Origin: Chloroflexota bacterium
GTDB lineage: Bacteria > Chloroflexota > Anaerolineae > 4572-78 > J111
NCBI GenBank assembly: GCA_016860845.1
Contig: BOKF01000048.1
Location: forward strand, 1 to 63,116
Length of the DNA: 63,116 bases
Direction of reading: 5' to 3'
Part shown: positions 42,826 to 51,137 of the stretch, one piece after another
How positions within the stretch are numbered: position 1 is the stretch's first letter
How the letters are laid out: every line of letters begins with the position of its first letter
The notes under the pieces: model-generated
Seen by the model: the letters and a program-made list of their open reading frames with translations, nothing else
Told to the model about the DNA's origin: nothing
Database searches by the model: none
Made by a program: the position numbers and the translations under genes

Positions 42826-43491
42826 ATGAAATACAAATTCCAATGGAATTTAATTACCCGTAACTGGGACACGCTGGTTGAGGGCCTGCTGGTTACCTAT
42901 CAGGTCGCTGTTCTGGCAATCCTCCTGGCTTCTGTGTTGGGGCTAATTTTGGCCTTGATGCGCTTATCTCCTCGGCGCTGGCTCTCGTTTTTTGCTCAAG
43001 CTTACATTGAACTTGGCCGAACGCTGCCGCTCTACGTGTTTTTGTTGTGGATTTACTTCGGGCTGGCCGTGGCCGTGGGCATTACCCTCAAATCGTTTCA
43101 GGCCGGAGTTCTGGCCCTGGGGTTGATTTCCGCGGCCTACATGGCCGAAATATACCGGGCCGGAATTATGGCGGTGGATAAAGGCCAGTTCGAAGCAGCG
43201 AGGGCACTCGGCTTGAACGGTCTCCAAATCTACGGCGATGTGGTGCTGCCGCAGGCGTTTCGGATTATCCTGCCGGCGGCGGGCAACCAGTTTGTCGGTA
43301 TCTTCAAGGGTGCAGCTATCGTCTCGGTGATTGGGGTGGCCGATTTGATGTTTCAGACCAGGGAGCTGTCGCTCAAGTTTTTCCGGCCCTTTGAATTTTA
43401 TACCACTGCCGGGGCTATGCTGATTGGCAGTACGCTTATTTTTGCAGCCCTGGTAGCTTTGGTTGAACGCCGCTTGGGCTGGGGGCGCTGA
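42826..43491 (+). CDS. Amino-acid ABC transporter permease (HisM/GlnP type)
   Basis: A 221-residue permease: about five helices and the EAA loop YRAGIMAVDKGQFEAARALGLNG, which docks to the ATPase. It forms a heterodimer with the next gene product, which begins 3 bases after its stop. Confidence 0.9.
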   Translation: MKYKFQWNLITRNWDTLVEGLLVTYQVAVLAILLASVLGLILALMRLSPRRWLSFFAQAYIELGRTLPLYVFLLWIYFGLAVAVGITLKSFQAGVLALGLISAAYMAEIYRAGIMAVDKGQFEAARALGLNGLQIYGDVVLPQAFRIILPAAGNQFVGIFKGAAIVSVIGVADLMFQTRELSLKFFRPFEFYTTAGAMLIGSTLIFAALVALVERRLGWGR

Positions 43492-43493
43492 GT

Positions 43494-44174
43494 ATGGGCA
43501 AGGGCTTTCAGTGGGGCATTATTCTGGATAGCTTGGAGCTAATGCTGCAAGGGGCCGGCATTGCCGTCGGAGTGGCCCTGGCGGCGATGGGGGTAGCCCT
43601 TATTTTGGGGGCTGTTGTCGCCGGTCTGCGCCTGTCGCGCTTTTGGTTTTTGCGCGCGCCGGCCTTTGCTTACATCCAATTTTTCCGGGGAACTTCCTTA
43701 TTTGTCTTTATTCTGTGGCTCTTTTTTGGCCTGACCATTGTCACCGGCATCCGGTTAGGCCCCTTTGTGGCTGCGGTAACTGCCCTGGGTGTGCTCAACA
43801 GCGCCTACATGGCCGAAATTTATCGCTCCGGTTTGAGCGCCGTCAGGCCAGGACAGTACGAAGCCTCCCGCGCTCTGGGCTTGACCCGGTTCCATATGTA
43901 TTGGGATGTCATTTTTCCCCAGGCTGTTCCTGTGATCATCCCGGCGGCGATGAATCTGTTTACCGATCTCCTCAAAGACTCGTCGCTGATCGGCGTTATT
44001 GGGGTGGCCGACCTGATGCGGGTGACTCAGCGCCTGGCCAACTTCCATTTTCGCCCCCTGGAATTTTACACCACCGCCGCGTTGATTTATGCGGCCATTA
44101 TTCTCTTTGTCTCGCGGGTTCTGGTTGTCCGCGTCGAAAGATACTTCCGCCGTTCGCAGGCGCGCAGCATTTAA
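43494..44174 (+). CDS. Amino-acid ABC transporter permease (second subunit)
   Basis: A 226-residue permease related to the preceding one: YMAEIYRSGLSAVRPGQYEA and ALGLTRFHMYWDVIFPQAVP form the EAA loop. It is translationally coupled to the first permease (TGAGTATG). The operon ends here without an ATPase, facing the convergent glycyl radical enzyme gene. Confidence 0.9.
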   Translation: MGKGFQWGIILDSLELMLQGAGIAVGVALAAMGVALILGAVVAGLRLSRFWFLRAPAFAYIQFFRGTSLFVFILWLFFGLTIVTGIRLGPFVAAVTALGVLNSAYMAEIYRSGLSAVRPGQYEASRALGLTRFHMYWDVIFPQAVPVIIPAAMNLFTDLLKDSSLIGVIGVADLMRVTQRLANFHFRPLEFYTTAALIYAAIILFVSRVLVVRVERYFRRSQARSI

Positions 44175-44175
44175 A

Positions 44176-44278
44176 GTGGACGATTGGAAGATTGGAAGAC
44201 TGGAGGAGTGTAGGTTTGCAACCTTCCAACCTTCCAGCCTTTCAATCTTTTTCTGCGGTCTCCCGTCAGTGGACGGCG
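44176..44278. repeat. Word-repeat hairpin in a convergent gap
   Basis: GGACGATTGGAAGATTGGAAGACTGGAGGAG faces ACCTTCCAACCTTCCAGCC (TTGGAAG family, as at 27712). It is followed by a GTCAGTGGACGGCGGTC fragment related to 31009-31066. This is the only material between the two convergent operons and may serve as terminator. Confidence 0.75.
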
Positions 44279-44279
44279 G

Positions 44280-46748
44280 TCAATTCAACTCATGCACCGT
44301 CCGCCGGATAATATCATCCTGGGTGGCCTTGTCCAAGGTGACAAACAGGGCGCTGTAACCGGCCACGCGGACCACCAAATCCCGGTACTGTTCGGGATTT
44401 TTTTGCGCCGCCAGCAGGGTAGCGGTGTCAATGGTGTTGAACTGCACGTGCCAGACCTTTAAATTACGGAAACCTTTGAGCAGCGTGACCAGCCGTTTCA
44501 GCCCGGCTTCGTCGGCCAGGGTGGTGGGCGACAGCCGCAGATTGAGCAACTGGGCCAGCATTTTGATGTTAGGCAGCTTGCTGATCGAGCGCAGGATTGC
44601 CGTCGGCCCGCCCGTATCGGTGCCGTGCATGGCCGACATGCCCTCGGCAATGGGCTCGCCGGCCTTACGCCCATCGGGTGTGGCCCCCACCTTCGACCCC
44701 AGCGGCACGTTGGCCGAAATGTTGCTGGTCGAACCGGCATAGCCGCCGCCAATCGGCCCGCGCCCGTAGCGCGAGTGGTGATACTTGACCATCTCGTGCT
44801 GGTAATCCTGCATCACCCGCCGGGCCAGTTCGTCCACCTCGTCAACGTCGTTGCCGTACTTGGGCGCGCGCAGCAAGCGCTGCCGGACCACCTCGCCGCC
44901 CTCGTTCTCAAAGTTGGCGGCCAGGGCGGCCATGACTTCGGCGGCGTTCAATTTTTTCTCCTCAAAGACTAGCTTTTTCAGAGCCATGAGCGCGTTGGCC
45001 ACATTGGTCACGCCCGATTGCAATCCGCTGACCACGTCATACAGTGGCCCGCCCTCCTTGACAGTCAGACCTCGTTTCAGACAGTCGTCTACCAGGGCGG
45101 AGCAAAAGGCGTCGGGGACCAGCTCTTCCAGGCTGATGTCGGCCACGGCATCGAGGTGGAACGAGGTGCGGGCATAAAACATATACTGCTCGTAAAAAGC
45201 CCGATACAGTTCCTCAAACGAAGGGAAGGCGGTCAAATCGCCGCGCCCCGGCAGCAGTTGCAGGCCCGATTTGGGGTCAACGCCATTGTTCAGGGTCAGC
45301 TCGACAATCTTGAGCACGTTCAAAAAGGACATGCCGGTGACGCGGTAGCCCCACTTGCCCGGCACTGCCGCCTCGATGCAGCCGACGATGGCGTAGTTAT
45401 AGGCGTCGTCGGGCGTCACACCTTTTTCCAGCAGGGCGGGGATGATGATTTCGTCGTTTTTCATGGCCGGCATGCCAAAGCCGAGCTTGATGGTTTTGGC
45501 GCACTCCAGCAGAAAGCGGTCCGACGTGCCGGTGTGGACTCGGGCCGAAACGTTGGGCTGGGTCAGGCGAACGTTGCGAATGGTCTCCAGCACCATGAAG
45601 GACAGCTCGTTGGTAGCGTCCTGGCCGGTTTCGGTTTGCCCGCCGATGGTCACATTCTGGTAGGTTGGGTAGCCGATGCCAAAACGGGTGTGGTCCCAGG
45701 GACGGACTTTGATGATCGAAAAGAGCTTGAGCCAGAGCAGCTCCAGGATTTCCAGGGCTTGCTCGCGGGTCAGGCGGCCGGCTTGTAGGTCGGCTTTGTA
45801 GTAGGGATAGGTGTACTGGTCGAAGCGGCCCAGCGAGAAGGAGTGGCCGTTGCTCTCGATCTGGCTGACCAGGTGGACGAGGTAGGCTGACTGGACCGCC
45901 TCCTGAAAGGTTCGCGGCGGTTTGGCCGGGACCTGGCGACAGGTAGCGGCGATGGTATCGAGTTCGGTCCGCCGTTCCGGCGAAGTCTCCGGCAAAGCCG
46001 CCTGGCGTTCGGCTTCGGCGGCGTAACACTGGGCAAAGTCAAGGGTGGCCCGCAGGGTGATGATGGCCCCTTGCAGGAAGGGCCGCTTTTTGAAGTTGGC
46101 CGCCTCGTAGGGGGACAGGCCGGCCAGGGCGGCTTCGGCCTCGGCGATGATGCCTTCCAGGCCGACGGCCAGGACTTTTTCCAGGTTGAGGATGATGTGC
46201 CCGTCGCCGGAGGTAATGTTGCCCCGCCCGGAGATGACCCCCGCCTTCTGTGCGCCGGTCACGTCGTCGGGCATAATCGCCATGACCCGGTCGTTGAGGG
46301 TTTTACCGTGCCAGGCCGGAACGATGGTGTTGAGGATGTGGGCCTTGACTTCCGGGCTGACCGTAAAGACGTCGGCCCGGCGGTTGGGGAATTCGTCAAT
46401 CTCGGCGGCCAGGAAATCCACCAGGTATTCGGGGAACAGGGGCGCGGCGCGGGGGGCGCTGGCCTGGTTGCCGACGATGATCTCGCCGGGAGCGATATAA
46501 ATGCTCATGTGGGCCAGGGTGTGGGCCAAGGCCCTGGCCCGGCGCAGCACCGGCGGGTCGGCTTGGTACTTTTCATACGCCTCAGTTACCAGCAGGCCGC
46601 GCTCGGCGCAGAGAGAAGGGGTGGTGTGGATCAACTCCTCTCGCAGCCGGTAGACTCGTTCCGTCGAGCCGGCGGGCCAGGTAGGTGGGGTGGCCGCGCC
46701 GTTGCGATGGGTTTTAACTGCTTTAGTTTGGATTAATTCAGGGGACAT
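44280..46748 (-). CDS. Glycyl radical enzyme of the dehydratase/lyase type
   Basis: An 822-residue pyruvate-formate-lyase superfamily enzyme. The active-site loop reads VGCIEAAVPG, with thiyl Cys457 and Glu459, the Cys-x-Glu pair seen in glycerol, propanediol, choline and hydroxyproline enzymes and not in pyruvate formate-lyase, which has Cys-Cys. The glycyl radical is Gly797 in RVAGYSALF. It would eliminate water or cleave a C-X/C-C bond of a small diol-like substrate; the AAVPGKWGYR context does not match a characterised subgroup I know. AAGGAG lies 6 bases before the ATG. Its activase is at 48031. Oxygen-sensitive, so anaerobic or microaerobic use is implied. Confidence 0.88.
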   Translation of the reverse strand: MSPELIQTKAVKTHRNGAATPPTWPAGSTERVYRLREELIHTTPSLCAERGLLVTEAYEKYQADPPVLRRARALAHTLAHMSIYIAPGEIIVGNQASAPRAAPLFPEYLVDFLAAEIDEFPNRRADVFTVSPEVKAHILNTIVPAWHGKTLNDRVMAIMPDDVTGAQKAGVISGRGNITSGDGHIILNLEKVLAVGLEGIIAEAEAALAGLSPYEAANFKKRPFLQGAIITLRATLDFAQCYAAEAERQAALPETSPERRTELDTIAATCRQVPAKPPRTFQEAVQSAYLVHLVSQIESNGHSFSLGRFDQYTYPYYKADLQAGRLTREQALEILELLWLKLFSIIKVRPWDHTRFGIGYPTYQNVTIGGQTETGQDATNELSFMVLETIRNVRLTQPNVSARVHTGTSDRFLLECAKTIKLGFGMPAMKNDEIIIPALLEKGVTPDDAYNYAIVGCIEAAVPGKWGYRVTGMSFLNVLKIVELTLNNGVDPKSGLQLLPGRGDLTAFPSFEELYRAFYEQYMFYARTSFHLDAVADISLEELVPDAFCSALVDDCLKRGLTVKEGGPLYDVVSGLQSGVTNVANALMALKKLVFEEKKLNAAEVMAALAANFENEGGEVVRQRLLRAPKYGNDVDEVDELARRVMQDYQHEMVKYHHSRYGRGPIGGGYAGSTSNISANVPLGSKVGATPDGRKAGEPIAEGMSAMHGTDTGGPTAILRSISKLPNIKMLAQLLNLRLSPTTLADEAGLKRLVTLLKGFRNLKVWHVQFNTIDTATLLAAQKNPEQYRDLVVRVAGYSALFVTLDKATQDDIIRRTVHELN

Positions 46749-46814
46749 GGTTACTCCTTGTTGGTTTCAAATTCCCCCCTTGGTTGTGCAGCATCAACTA
46801 CTGTTAACTCCAAG

Positions 46815-46892
46815 CCGCCGTAGGTTGGGTTTCCCTTCGCTCAACCCAATTGTTGATCTTGGGTCTCGTGCCCCGACTCTACCTACGAATTT
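46815..46892. repeat. Hairpin (GTAGGTTGGGTTTCCCTTCGCTCAACCCAA family)
   Basis: GTAGGTTGGGTT and AACCCAA flank CCCTTCGCTC, then a spacer and ACCTAC. I recall similar GTAGGTTGGGTT(GAGCGAAGCG) repeats as common intergenic elements in several phyla. It lies upstream of the glycyl radical enzyme on the - strand, in a 147-base gap with no gene. Confidence 0.6.
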
Positions 46893-46895
46893 CTG

Positions 46896-47360
46896 TTATT
46901 CAACCCGAAACTCCGTACTTTGCATAGGCCGTTTACCGACTACTACCTCAATTCTGTACTCGCCTATGGGAAAGGTTTCTTGGGAGGGTTCAATAGAGCT
47001 GTGAAAATTATCATATACATCCTTGAGAACTTCACTTGAAATTAGCCTGTTCTCGTAATACCAATCCACAACTAAAGCAATGGGCGGATCATTCGTTCTA
47101 AGATGACCACAAGCGTAAATACGTTTTTCTGTAGGTGAAAATATTTTTGAAACTCCGATAGGCTTTCCCTCTTTATCCCAACTTTTGCATGCATTTAACG
47201 AGGTAATAGTTACCTCAAGAGGCTGTGGGGAGGTGCAACTGAATAGAATTAACCCAACAAATAAAATACTCCAGCAGACAAAACTTTTAAAAGGAACTTT
47301 AGCAGACTCGCGGGCTTGATTAAATAGCAGCAAACGGATTAAGAAGTTGCATTTTGCCAT
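46896..47360 (-). CDS. Putative small lipoprotein
   Basis: A 154-residue protein, not recognised. A hydrophobic stretch (VCWSILFVGLILFSC) ends in LFSC, a plausible lipobox, then SPQPLEVTITSLNAC and a soluble beta-rich region. It may sit on the outer face of the membrane. The ATG at 47360 overlaps the PIN gene end by 41 bases, and the true start could be further in. The gene is clearly more AT-rich than its neighbours and lies with the toxin-antitoxin pair between two genes that belong together. Confidence 0.5.
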   Translation of the reverse strand: MAKCNFLIRLLLFNQARESAKVPFKSFVCWSILFVGLILFSCTSPQPLEVTITSLNACKSWDKEGKPIGVSKIFSPTEKRIYACGHLRTNDPPIALVVDWYYENRLISSEVLKDVYDNFHSSIEPSQETFPIGEYRIEVVVGKRPMQSTEFRVE

Positions 47361-47739
47361 CTATTACCTGCTGGTGCTGCATATCTTCGGAGTACAGCAC
47401 TTGGCAATCAGCTAAAAGCGCTGTAGCGACGACCAAACTATCCCAATATGAGTATTGGAAGTGGCTGTTGAGGTCTAGGGCAAGCAAAACATTAGCTGTA
47501 TCAATAGATAAGATCGGGAAAGTGGTTGCCATTTCCAGAATAATCGTTTTGGCTTCGCTGGGAGAGATTAAATTTTTACGCGTTAAGACATTAAACAGTT
47601 CACCCAGGATTTGAGTGCTGACGACAATTGTTTCAAACTGGTCGGCCACAATTTGATAAACAGCTTGATATTTTTCAGGAGGATTTTTAGCGTAGAGATA
47701 AACCCATAAGTTGGTATCAAGCAGAATCTTAGCGGTCAT
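47320..47739 (-). CDS. PIN-domain toxin (VapC-like)
   Basis: A 139-residue PIN ribonuclease. Acidic residues are in place: Asp8 in ILLDTNLWVY, Glu in LGELFNVL, Asp in YWDSLVVATAL and a later SEDMQ. It would cleave RNA when freed from its antitoxin. ATG 47739 is chosen because the antitoxin ends at 47729, giving an 11-base overlap; ATG 47748 is also possible. Confidence 0.85.
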   Translation of the reverse strand: MTAKILLDTNLWVYLYAKNPPEKYQAVYQIVADQFETIVVSTQILGELFNVLTRKNLISPSEAKTIILEMATTFPILSIDTANVLLALDLNSHFQYSYWDSLVVATALLADCQVLYSEDMQHQQVIDGKMQLLNPFAAI

Positions 47740-47944
47740 ACAATTCATCCCGGTTGAAGTGATAATCAGCCGGCAGGTTAAAATCGTAACGGGCAACAAA
47801 GCTCAGGAAACGGGCTTTGTTGAGGTTGCTATCATCAGTATCGAGAACCATAACCGTTAGAGTTTGTCCCTCAGTTACATCTTTTAGTTCTTTTTCTAAG
47901 ATTAAACTGCCATTTTGATAAGTAGCCTGCATGATTTGCGCCAT
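47729..47944 (-). CDS. Antitoxin of the AF2212/DUF104-like type
   Basis: A 71-residue protein. The N-terminus IMQATYQNGSLILEKEL and VTEGQTLTVMVLDTD match the short beta-barrel of DUF104/AF2212-like antitoxins. The C-terminal part (NLPADYHFNRDELYDR) probably wraps the toxin. It is first in the pair, with GAGGAGG before its ATG and its own promoter upstream. Antitoxin-first order with overlap is the standard layout. Confidence 0.78.
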   Translation of the reverse strand: MAQIMQATYQNGSLILEKELKDVTEGQTLTVMVLDTDDSNLNKARFLSFVARYDFNLPADYHFNRDELYDR

Positions 47945-47988
47945 TATCTGTCCTCCTCGTGGATACCCTGAGCCAGCCCCATAGCTGT

Positions 47989-47997
47989 ATTATACCA
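47989..47997 (-). promoter_or_regulatory. Extended -10 promoter of the toxin-antitoxin pair
   Basis: On the - strand TGGTATAAT (perfect TATAAT with the upstream TGN) lies about 45 bases before the antitoxin start. No good -35 is visible, as expected for an extended -10. Confidence 0.55.
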
Positions 47998-48030
47998 TAA
48001 CTTCCCTCTCTACTTCTATGCGGACGGCTC

Positions 48031-48987
48031 CTATCCCCCTACCGACACCTCCAACCCCACCGACCCCACCAGTTCGGCCAGTCTGTCCACCTCGGCCTCA
48101 GCCAATCGGGGCTGCTCGGCCCAGAGATACTCCCGGCCCAGCGCCTCATACTTGGCCCGGCCCAGGGTGTGATAGGGCAGCAAGTCCAGCCGGTTCAGCC
48201 CCAATTCTTTCACAAATTCGGCAATGGGGCTCACGCTAGCCGGGTCGGCGTTGAAGCCGGGAATCAGCGGCACGCGGACGGTGACGGGCGCTTCAAGCTC
48301 CGCTAGCTGGCGCAGGTTGGCCAGGATAAGCTCATTGCCGACACCGGTAAAAGCGTGGTGGATAGCACTGTCCGTGTGCTTCAGATCGAACAGGATCGTG
48401 TCGAGATACGGCAGCAATCGCTCCCACACGGCCCAGGTGGTATGGCCGCAGGTCTCGATCGCGGTCGAGATGTAGTCGGCTTTGGCCAGGCGGAGCAGCG
48501 CTTCAGTCAGGCATGGCTGCATGGTCGGCTCGCCGCCGGTGACGGTCATGCCGCCGCCGTCCTCGTAAAAGGGCGCGTCGCGCCGCACCTGGGCCATAAT
48601 CTCCCCGGCAGTGCGGCGCTGGCCGATCTCGCGCATGGCCTCGGTGGGGCAGACCTCCACCCGCTGGCCGTACTTCTGGCGCAGGTCGGCGGTCCAGCCG
48701 TTTTGGGTATGGCTGCCCCAGCCGGGCGGGCAGGCTTCGGGAAACTGGCCGCAGGTGATGCAGTTATGGGCAAAGAGGGCTAACTCGGGCTGGAGTTGTT
48801 GGGATTCGGGGTTGGCGCACCAGCCGCAGCGCAGCGGGCAGCCCTTCAAAAAAACGTTGGTCCGCAGGCCCGGCCCGTCGTGCAGCGAGTAACGCTGAAT
48901 ATCAAAAATAATGCCTTCGACCTGTTCTAATCGTTCTTGTTCGAGCCGGGTGAGAGATTGGGGGGGAGTTAGGATTTGGCGTGTCAT
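48031..48987 (-). CDS. Glycyl radical enzyme activating protein (radical SAM)
   Basis: A 318-residue activase. The radical SAM cluster is Cys50-x3-Cys54-x2-Cys57 in KGCPLRCGWCANPES. A ferredoxin-like insert supplies extra cysteines (NCITCGQFPEACPP, VEVCPTEAM), as in activases of the dehydratase class. TVTGGEPTMQ is the SAM-binding GGE motif. It abstracts hydrogen from Gly797 of the enzyme at 44280. The two genes are co-oriented but separated by the lipoprotein and toxin-antitoxin block. Confidence 0.9.
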   Translation of the reverse strand: MTRQILTPPQSLTRLEQERLEQVEGIIFDIQRYSLHDGPGLRTNVFLKGCPLRCGWCANPESQQLQPELALFAHNCITCGQFPEACPPGWGSHTQNGWTADLRQKYGQRVEVCPTEAMREIGQRRTAGEIMAQVRRDAPFYEDGGGMTVTGGEPTMQPCLTEALLRLAKADYISTAIETCGHTTWAVWERLLPYLDTILFDLKHTDSAIHHAFTGVGNELILANLRQLAELEAPVTVRVPLIPGFNADPASVSPIAEFVKELGLNRLDLLPYHTLGRAKYEALGREYLWAEQPRLAEAEVDRLAELVGSVGLEVSVGG

Positions 48988-48991
48988 ATTT

Positions 48992-49118
48992 TATAGATTC
49001 ACGTAGTTTAGGTCCACAGATAGACACAGATGACCACAGATGATTTCTTATTTCTTTTTTATCTGAGTTTATCTGCGTTCACACCTGCACTTGCGTGCAG
49101 GCGCAAGTGTCTGTGGAC
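48992..49118. repeat. Word-repeat hairpin (GTCCACAGATAGACACAGATGA family)
   Basis: GTCCACAGATAGACACAGATGACCACAGATGA faces ATCTGAGTTTATCTGCGTTCACACC and GTGTCTGTGGACC, with an inner CTGCACTTGCGTGCAG hairpin. Same family as 26263-26362. Confidence 0.8.
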
Positions 49119-49122
49119 CCCC

Positions 49123-50118
49123 TTATTTGGTTCCGACTTTAAGGTTAACGGCCTCCGCATCGGCGAACACTTTGGCCGCCGCACCGATGATGCCCAGGTC
49201 ATCACCCAACTGCCAGGGAACGACCCGGACCGAGTCCCACAACTCCGGCTGGGTGTGCTCGCGCAAAGCGGCCAGCATGGGGTCCCACAGCAGCGGGCCA
49301 ATCCGGGTCAGCCCCCCGCCGACGACGATCAACTCCGGGTTGAGAATCTCGACCACCATAGAGAGGGCAACGCCGCCATAATACCCGGCTTTGCCCAGAA
49401 TCTCGCGGGCCACGGCGTCACCCTGATGAGCCGCCGCAGCAACCGTTTCGCCAGGGATACGCTGCCCATCGGGCGGGGCCATCTGCCGGAGAAGGGTGTC
49501 GGCTCCGGCGTTGATCTGCTCATAGGCCATCCGGGAGATGCCGATACCACAGGCATAGGCCATAATGCAGCCCCGTTTGCCGCACGTGCAAAGCGGCCCG
49601 CCGATGTCAATGACCACGTGGCCCACCTCGCCCGCCGTGCCGGTGTGCCCAACATATAACTGATTGTTCATGATAATGCCGATGCCGTGACCGGTGCTGA
49701 AGGTGGCATAGCACATATTCCACGCCCCGCGCCCGGCTCCGTAACGATGCTCACCCACCGCACCCAGATTGGTGTCGTTATCTAACACGACCGGCACGCC
49801 GAGCCGCTTAATGAGTGTGTCGCGCAGCGGAAAATGACTCCAGGCCGGCAGGTTGGAGCTGACTAGCACTATCCCCGCCGGGCCGTTGGTGTTGCCGGGG
49901 AAACCCAGGCCCACCGCCTCGATTTCGGCAGCCTTAACACGGCTCTCTTCAACCAGGCAGCGGTAAGCTTCCTCGATGGCCTGGATGACCACTTCGGGCT
50001 GCTGCTCCGAATGGGCACGGGTGGTGTAGCGGTGCAAAATGTCGCCCGCCCGATTGACCAGCCCGGCGGCAATTTTGGTCCCGCCGACATCAATGCCGAT
50101 GGCGAAAGGTTTGGTCAT
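49123..50118 (-). CDS. ROK-family sugar kinase
   Basis: A 331-residue ROK protein: ATP motif GIDVGGTKIAAGL, catalytic Asp in DNDTNLGAVGEH and the zinc motif CTCGKRGCIMAYACG. There is no N-terminal helix-turn-helix, so it is a kinase (glucose, N-acetylmannosamine or other sugar) rather than a repressor. The open frame reaches 50175, but those codons (MRKITHHVSRITHG) are repeat-derived; ATG 50118 gives the normal N-terminus. It sits within the glycyl radical enzyme operon. Confidence 0.88.
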   Translation of the reverse strand: MTKPFAIGIDVGGTKIAAGLVNRAGDILHRYTTRAHSEQQPEVVIQAIEEAYRCLVEESRVKAAEIEAVGLGFPGNTNGPAGIVLVSSNLPAWSHFPLRDTLIKRLGVPVVLDNDTNLGAVGEHRYGAGRGAWNMCYATFSTGHGIGIIMNNQLYVGHTGTAGEVGHVVIDIGGPLCTCGKRGCIMAYACGIGISRMAYEQINAGADTLLRQMAPPDGQRIPGETVAAAAHQGDAVAREILGKAGYYGGVALSMVVEILNPELIVVGGGLTRIGPLLWDPMLAALREHTQPELWDSVRVVPWQLGDDLGIIGAAAKVFADAEAVNLKVGTK

Positions 50119-50135
50119 TTTTCTTGAAATCGTTC

Positions 50136-50186
50136 CATGTGTGATACGTGATACGTGATGCGTGATTTTACGCATTACGCATCATA
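50136..50186. repeat. Word-repeat hairpin (GTGATACGTGATACGTGATGCGTGA family)
   Basis: GTGTGATACGTGATACGTGATGCGTGATT faces TACGCATTACGCATCA between the RmlD-like and ROK genes. Confidence 0.8.
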
Positions 50187-50193
50187 AACGAAA

Positions 50194-51042
50194 TTATTTT
50201 TCTGCTTCTACTTTAGTCAGATACTCCTTCACCCCCTGCTGCCACTGCGGCAAAGTCTGCCCGGTGACAAGCTGATACAGGCGGCAGTCCAGGACCACGC
50301 GGCTGGGACGCTTGGCTCGCCGGCCCACCGCGCTGGCTTCCACGATCTCCACCGGCTCGGAGCGGCCGGCCTGCTGCAGTACGAACTGGGCAAAACCGGC
50401 GCGGGTGCAGTACCCCAGGCTGGTGACATTGTACACTCCATACGCGCCGGTGGCAATCAGGTGCAGGATGGCTTCAGCCAGGTGGGCGGTGTAGGTGGGC
50501 GACTCGAGTTGGTCCACCGGCATGCGCACGACGCCGTCTTTTTCGGCGGCTTTCAGCACCCGCTCGACATAATTATTCGGCGCGTGCCCAAAGAGCCAGG
50601 CCGTGCGCACGGAATAGGTGCGCGGGCAGATCTGCAAACTAAAACGCTCCCCGGCCAGCTTCGATCGCCCGTATTGATTGAGCGGATTAGGCTGGGCCAC
50701 CTCGTCGTAATCCATCTCTGAGCGGCCATCGAAAATGTAATCGGTGGAGATGTAGACCAGGGCGCTGCCGGCCTGCTGCGCCGCCAGGGCCAGGTTCTGC
50801 GCGCCTACGGCATTGATCAACCAGGCTTTGTCCGGGTTGGCCTCGCAGCCTTCCAGGTCCACAAAAACGGCCGAGTTAACGATTACCTCCGGGCGTTCGG
50901 CGGCCAATAAGTCAATGGTGCGGGAGCGGTCGGCGATGTCAATCTCGTCAATGTCCCAGGCCAGGAGGTCGTGCTCTTTACCCAGCACCCGGCACAACTC
51001 CCGGCCTAACATCCCCTTGGCTCCGATGATAGCGATTTTCAT
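50194..51042 (-). CDS. RmlD-like NAD(P)-dependent sugar reductase
   Basis: A 282-residue extended SDR related to dTDP-4-dehydrorhamnose reductase: IAIIGAKGMLGRELCR cofactor motif, VNSAVFVDLEGCE, YISTDYIFDG and YGRSKLAGE with Tyr/Lys. No rhamnose pathway genes (RmlABC) are nearby, so it may reduce another keto-sugar made by this operon. Length normal. Confidence 0.82.
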   Translation of the reverse strand: MKIAIIGAKGMLGRELCRVLGKEHDLLAWDIDEIDIADRSRTIDLLAAERPEVIVNSAVFVDLEGCEANPDKAWLINAVGAQNLALAAQQAGSALVYISTDYIFDGRSEMDYDEVAQPNPLNQYGRSKLAGERFSLQICPRTYSVRTAWLFGHAPNNYVERVLKAAEKDGVVRMPVDQLESPTYTAHLAEAILHLIATGAYGVYNVTSLGYCTRAGFAQFVLQQAGRSEPVEIVEASAVGRRAKRPSRVVLDCRLYQLVTGQTLPQWQQGVKEYLTKVEAEK

Positions 51043-51061
51043 AAGATTTGACCTCTTTAGA

Positions 51062-51136
51062 AAATGAAACGTGATGCGTGATGCGTGAGGAATTTAAGCA
51101 AACCCTTCTCACGCATCACGTTTCACGCATCACGAG
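51062..51136. repeat. Word-repeat hairpin (AAACGTGATGCGTGATGCGTGA family)
   Basis: GAAACGTGATGCGTGATGCGTGAGG faces TCACGCATCACGTTTCACGCATCACG. It is close to the copy at 37262-37326. Confidence 0.85.
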
Positions 51137-51137
51137 T

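Noticed and set aside
45018..45788. 256-residue open frame on the + strand
   Set aside because: Antisense shadow of the glycyl radical enzyme, which has full catalytic motifs.
48018..48239. Proline-rich 73-residue + strand frame
   Set aside because: Antisense to the activase C-terminus, low complexity.
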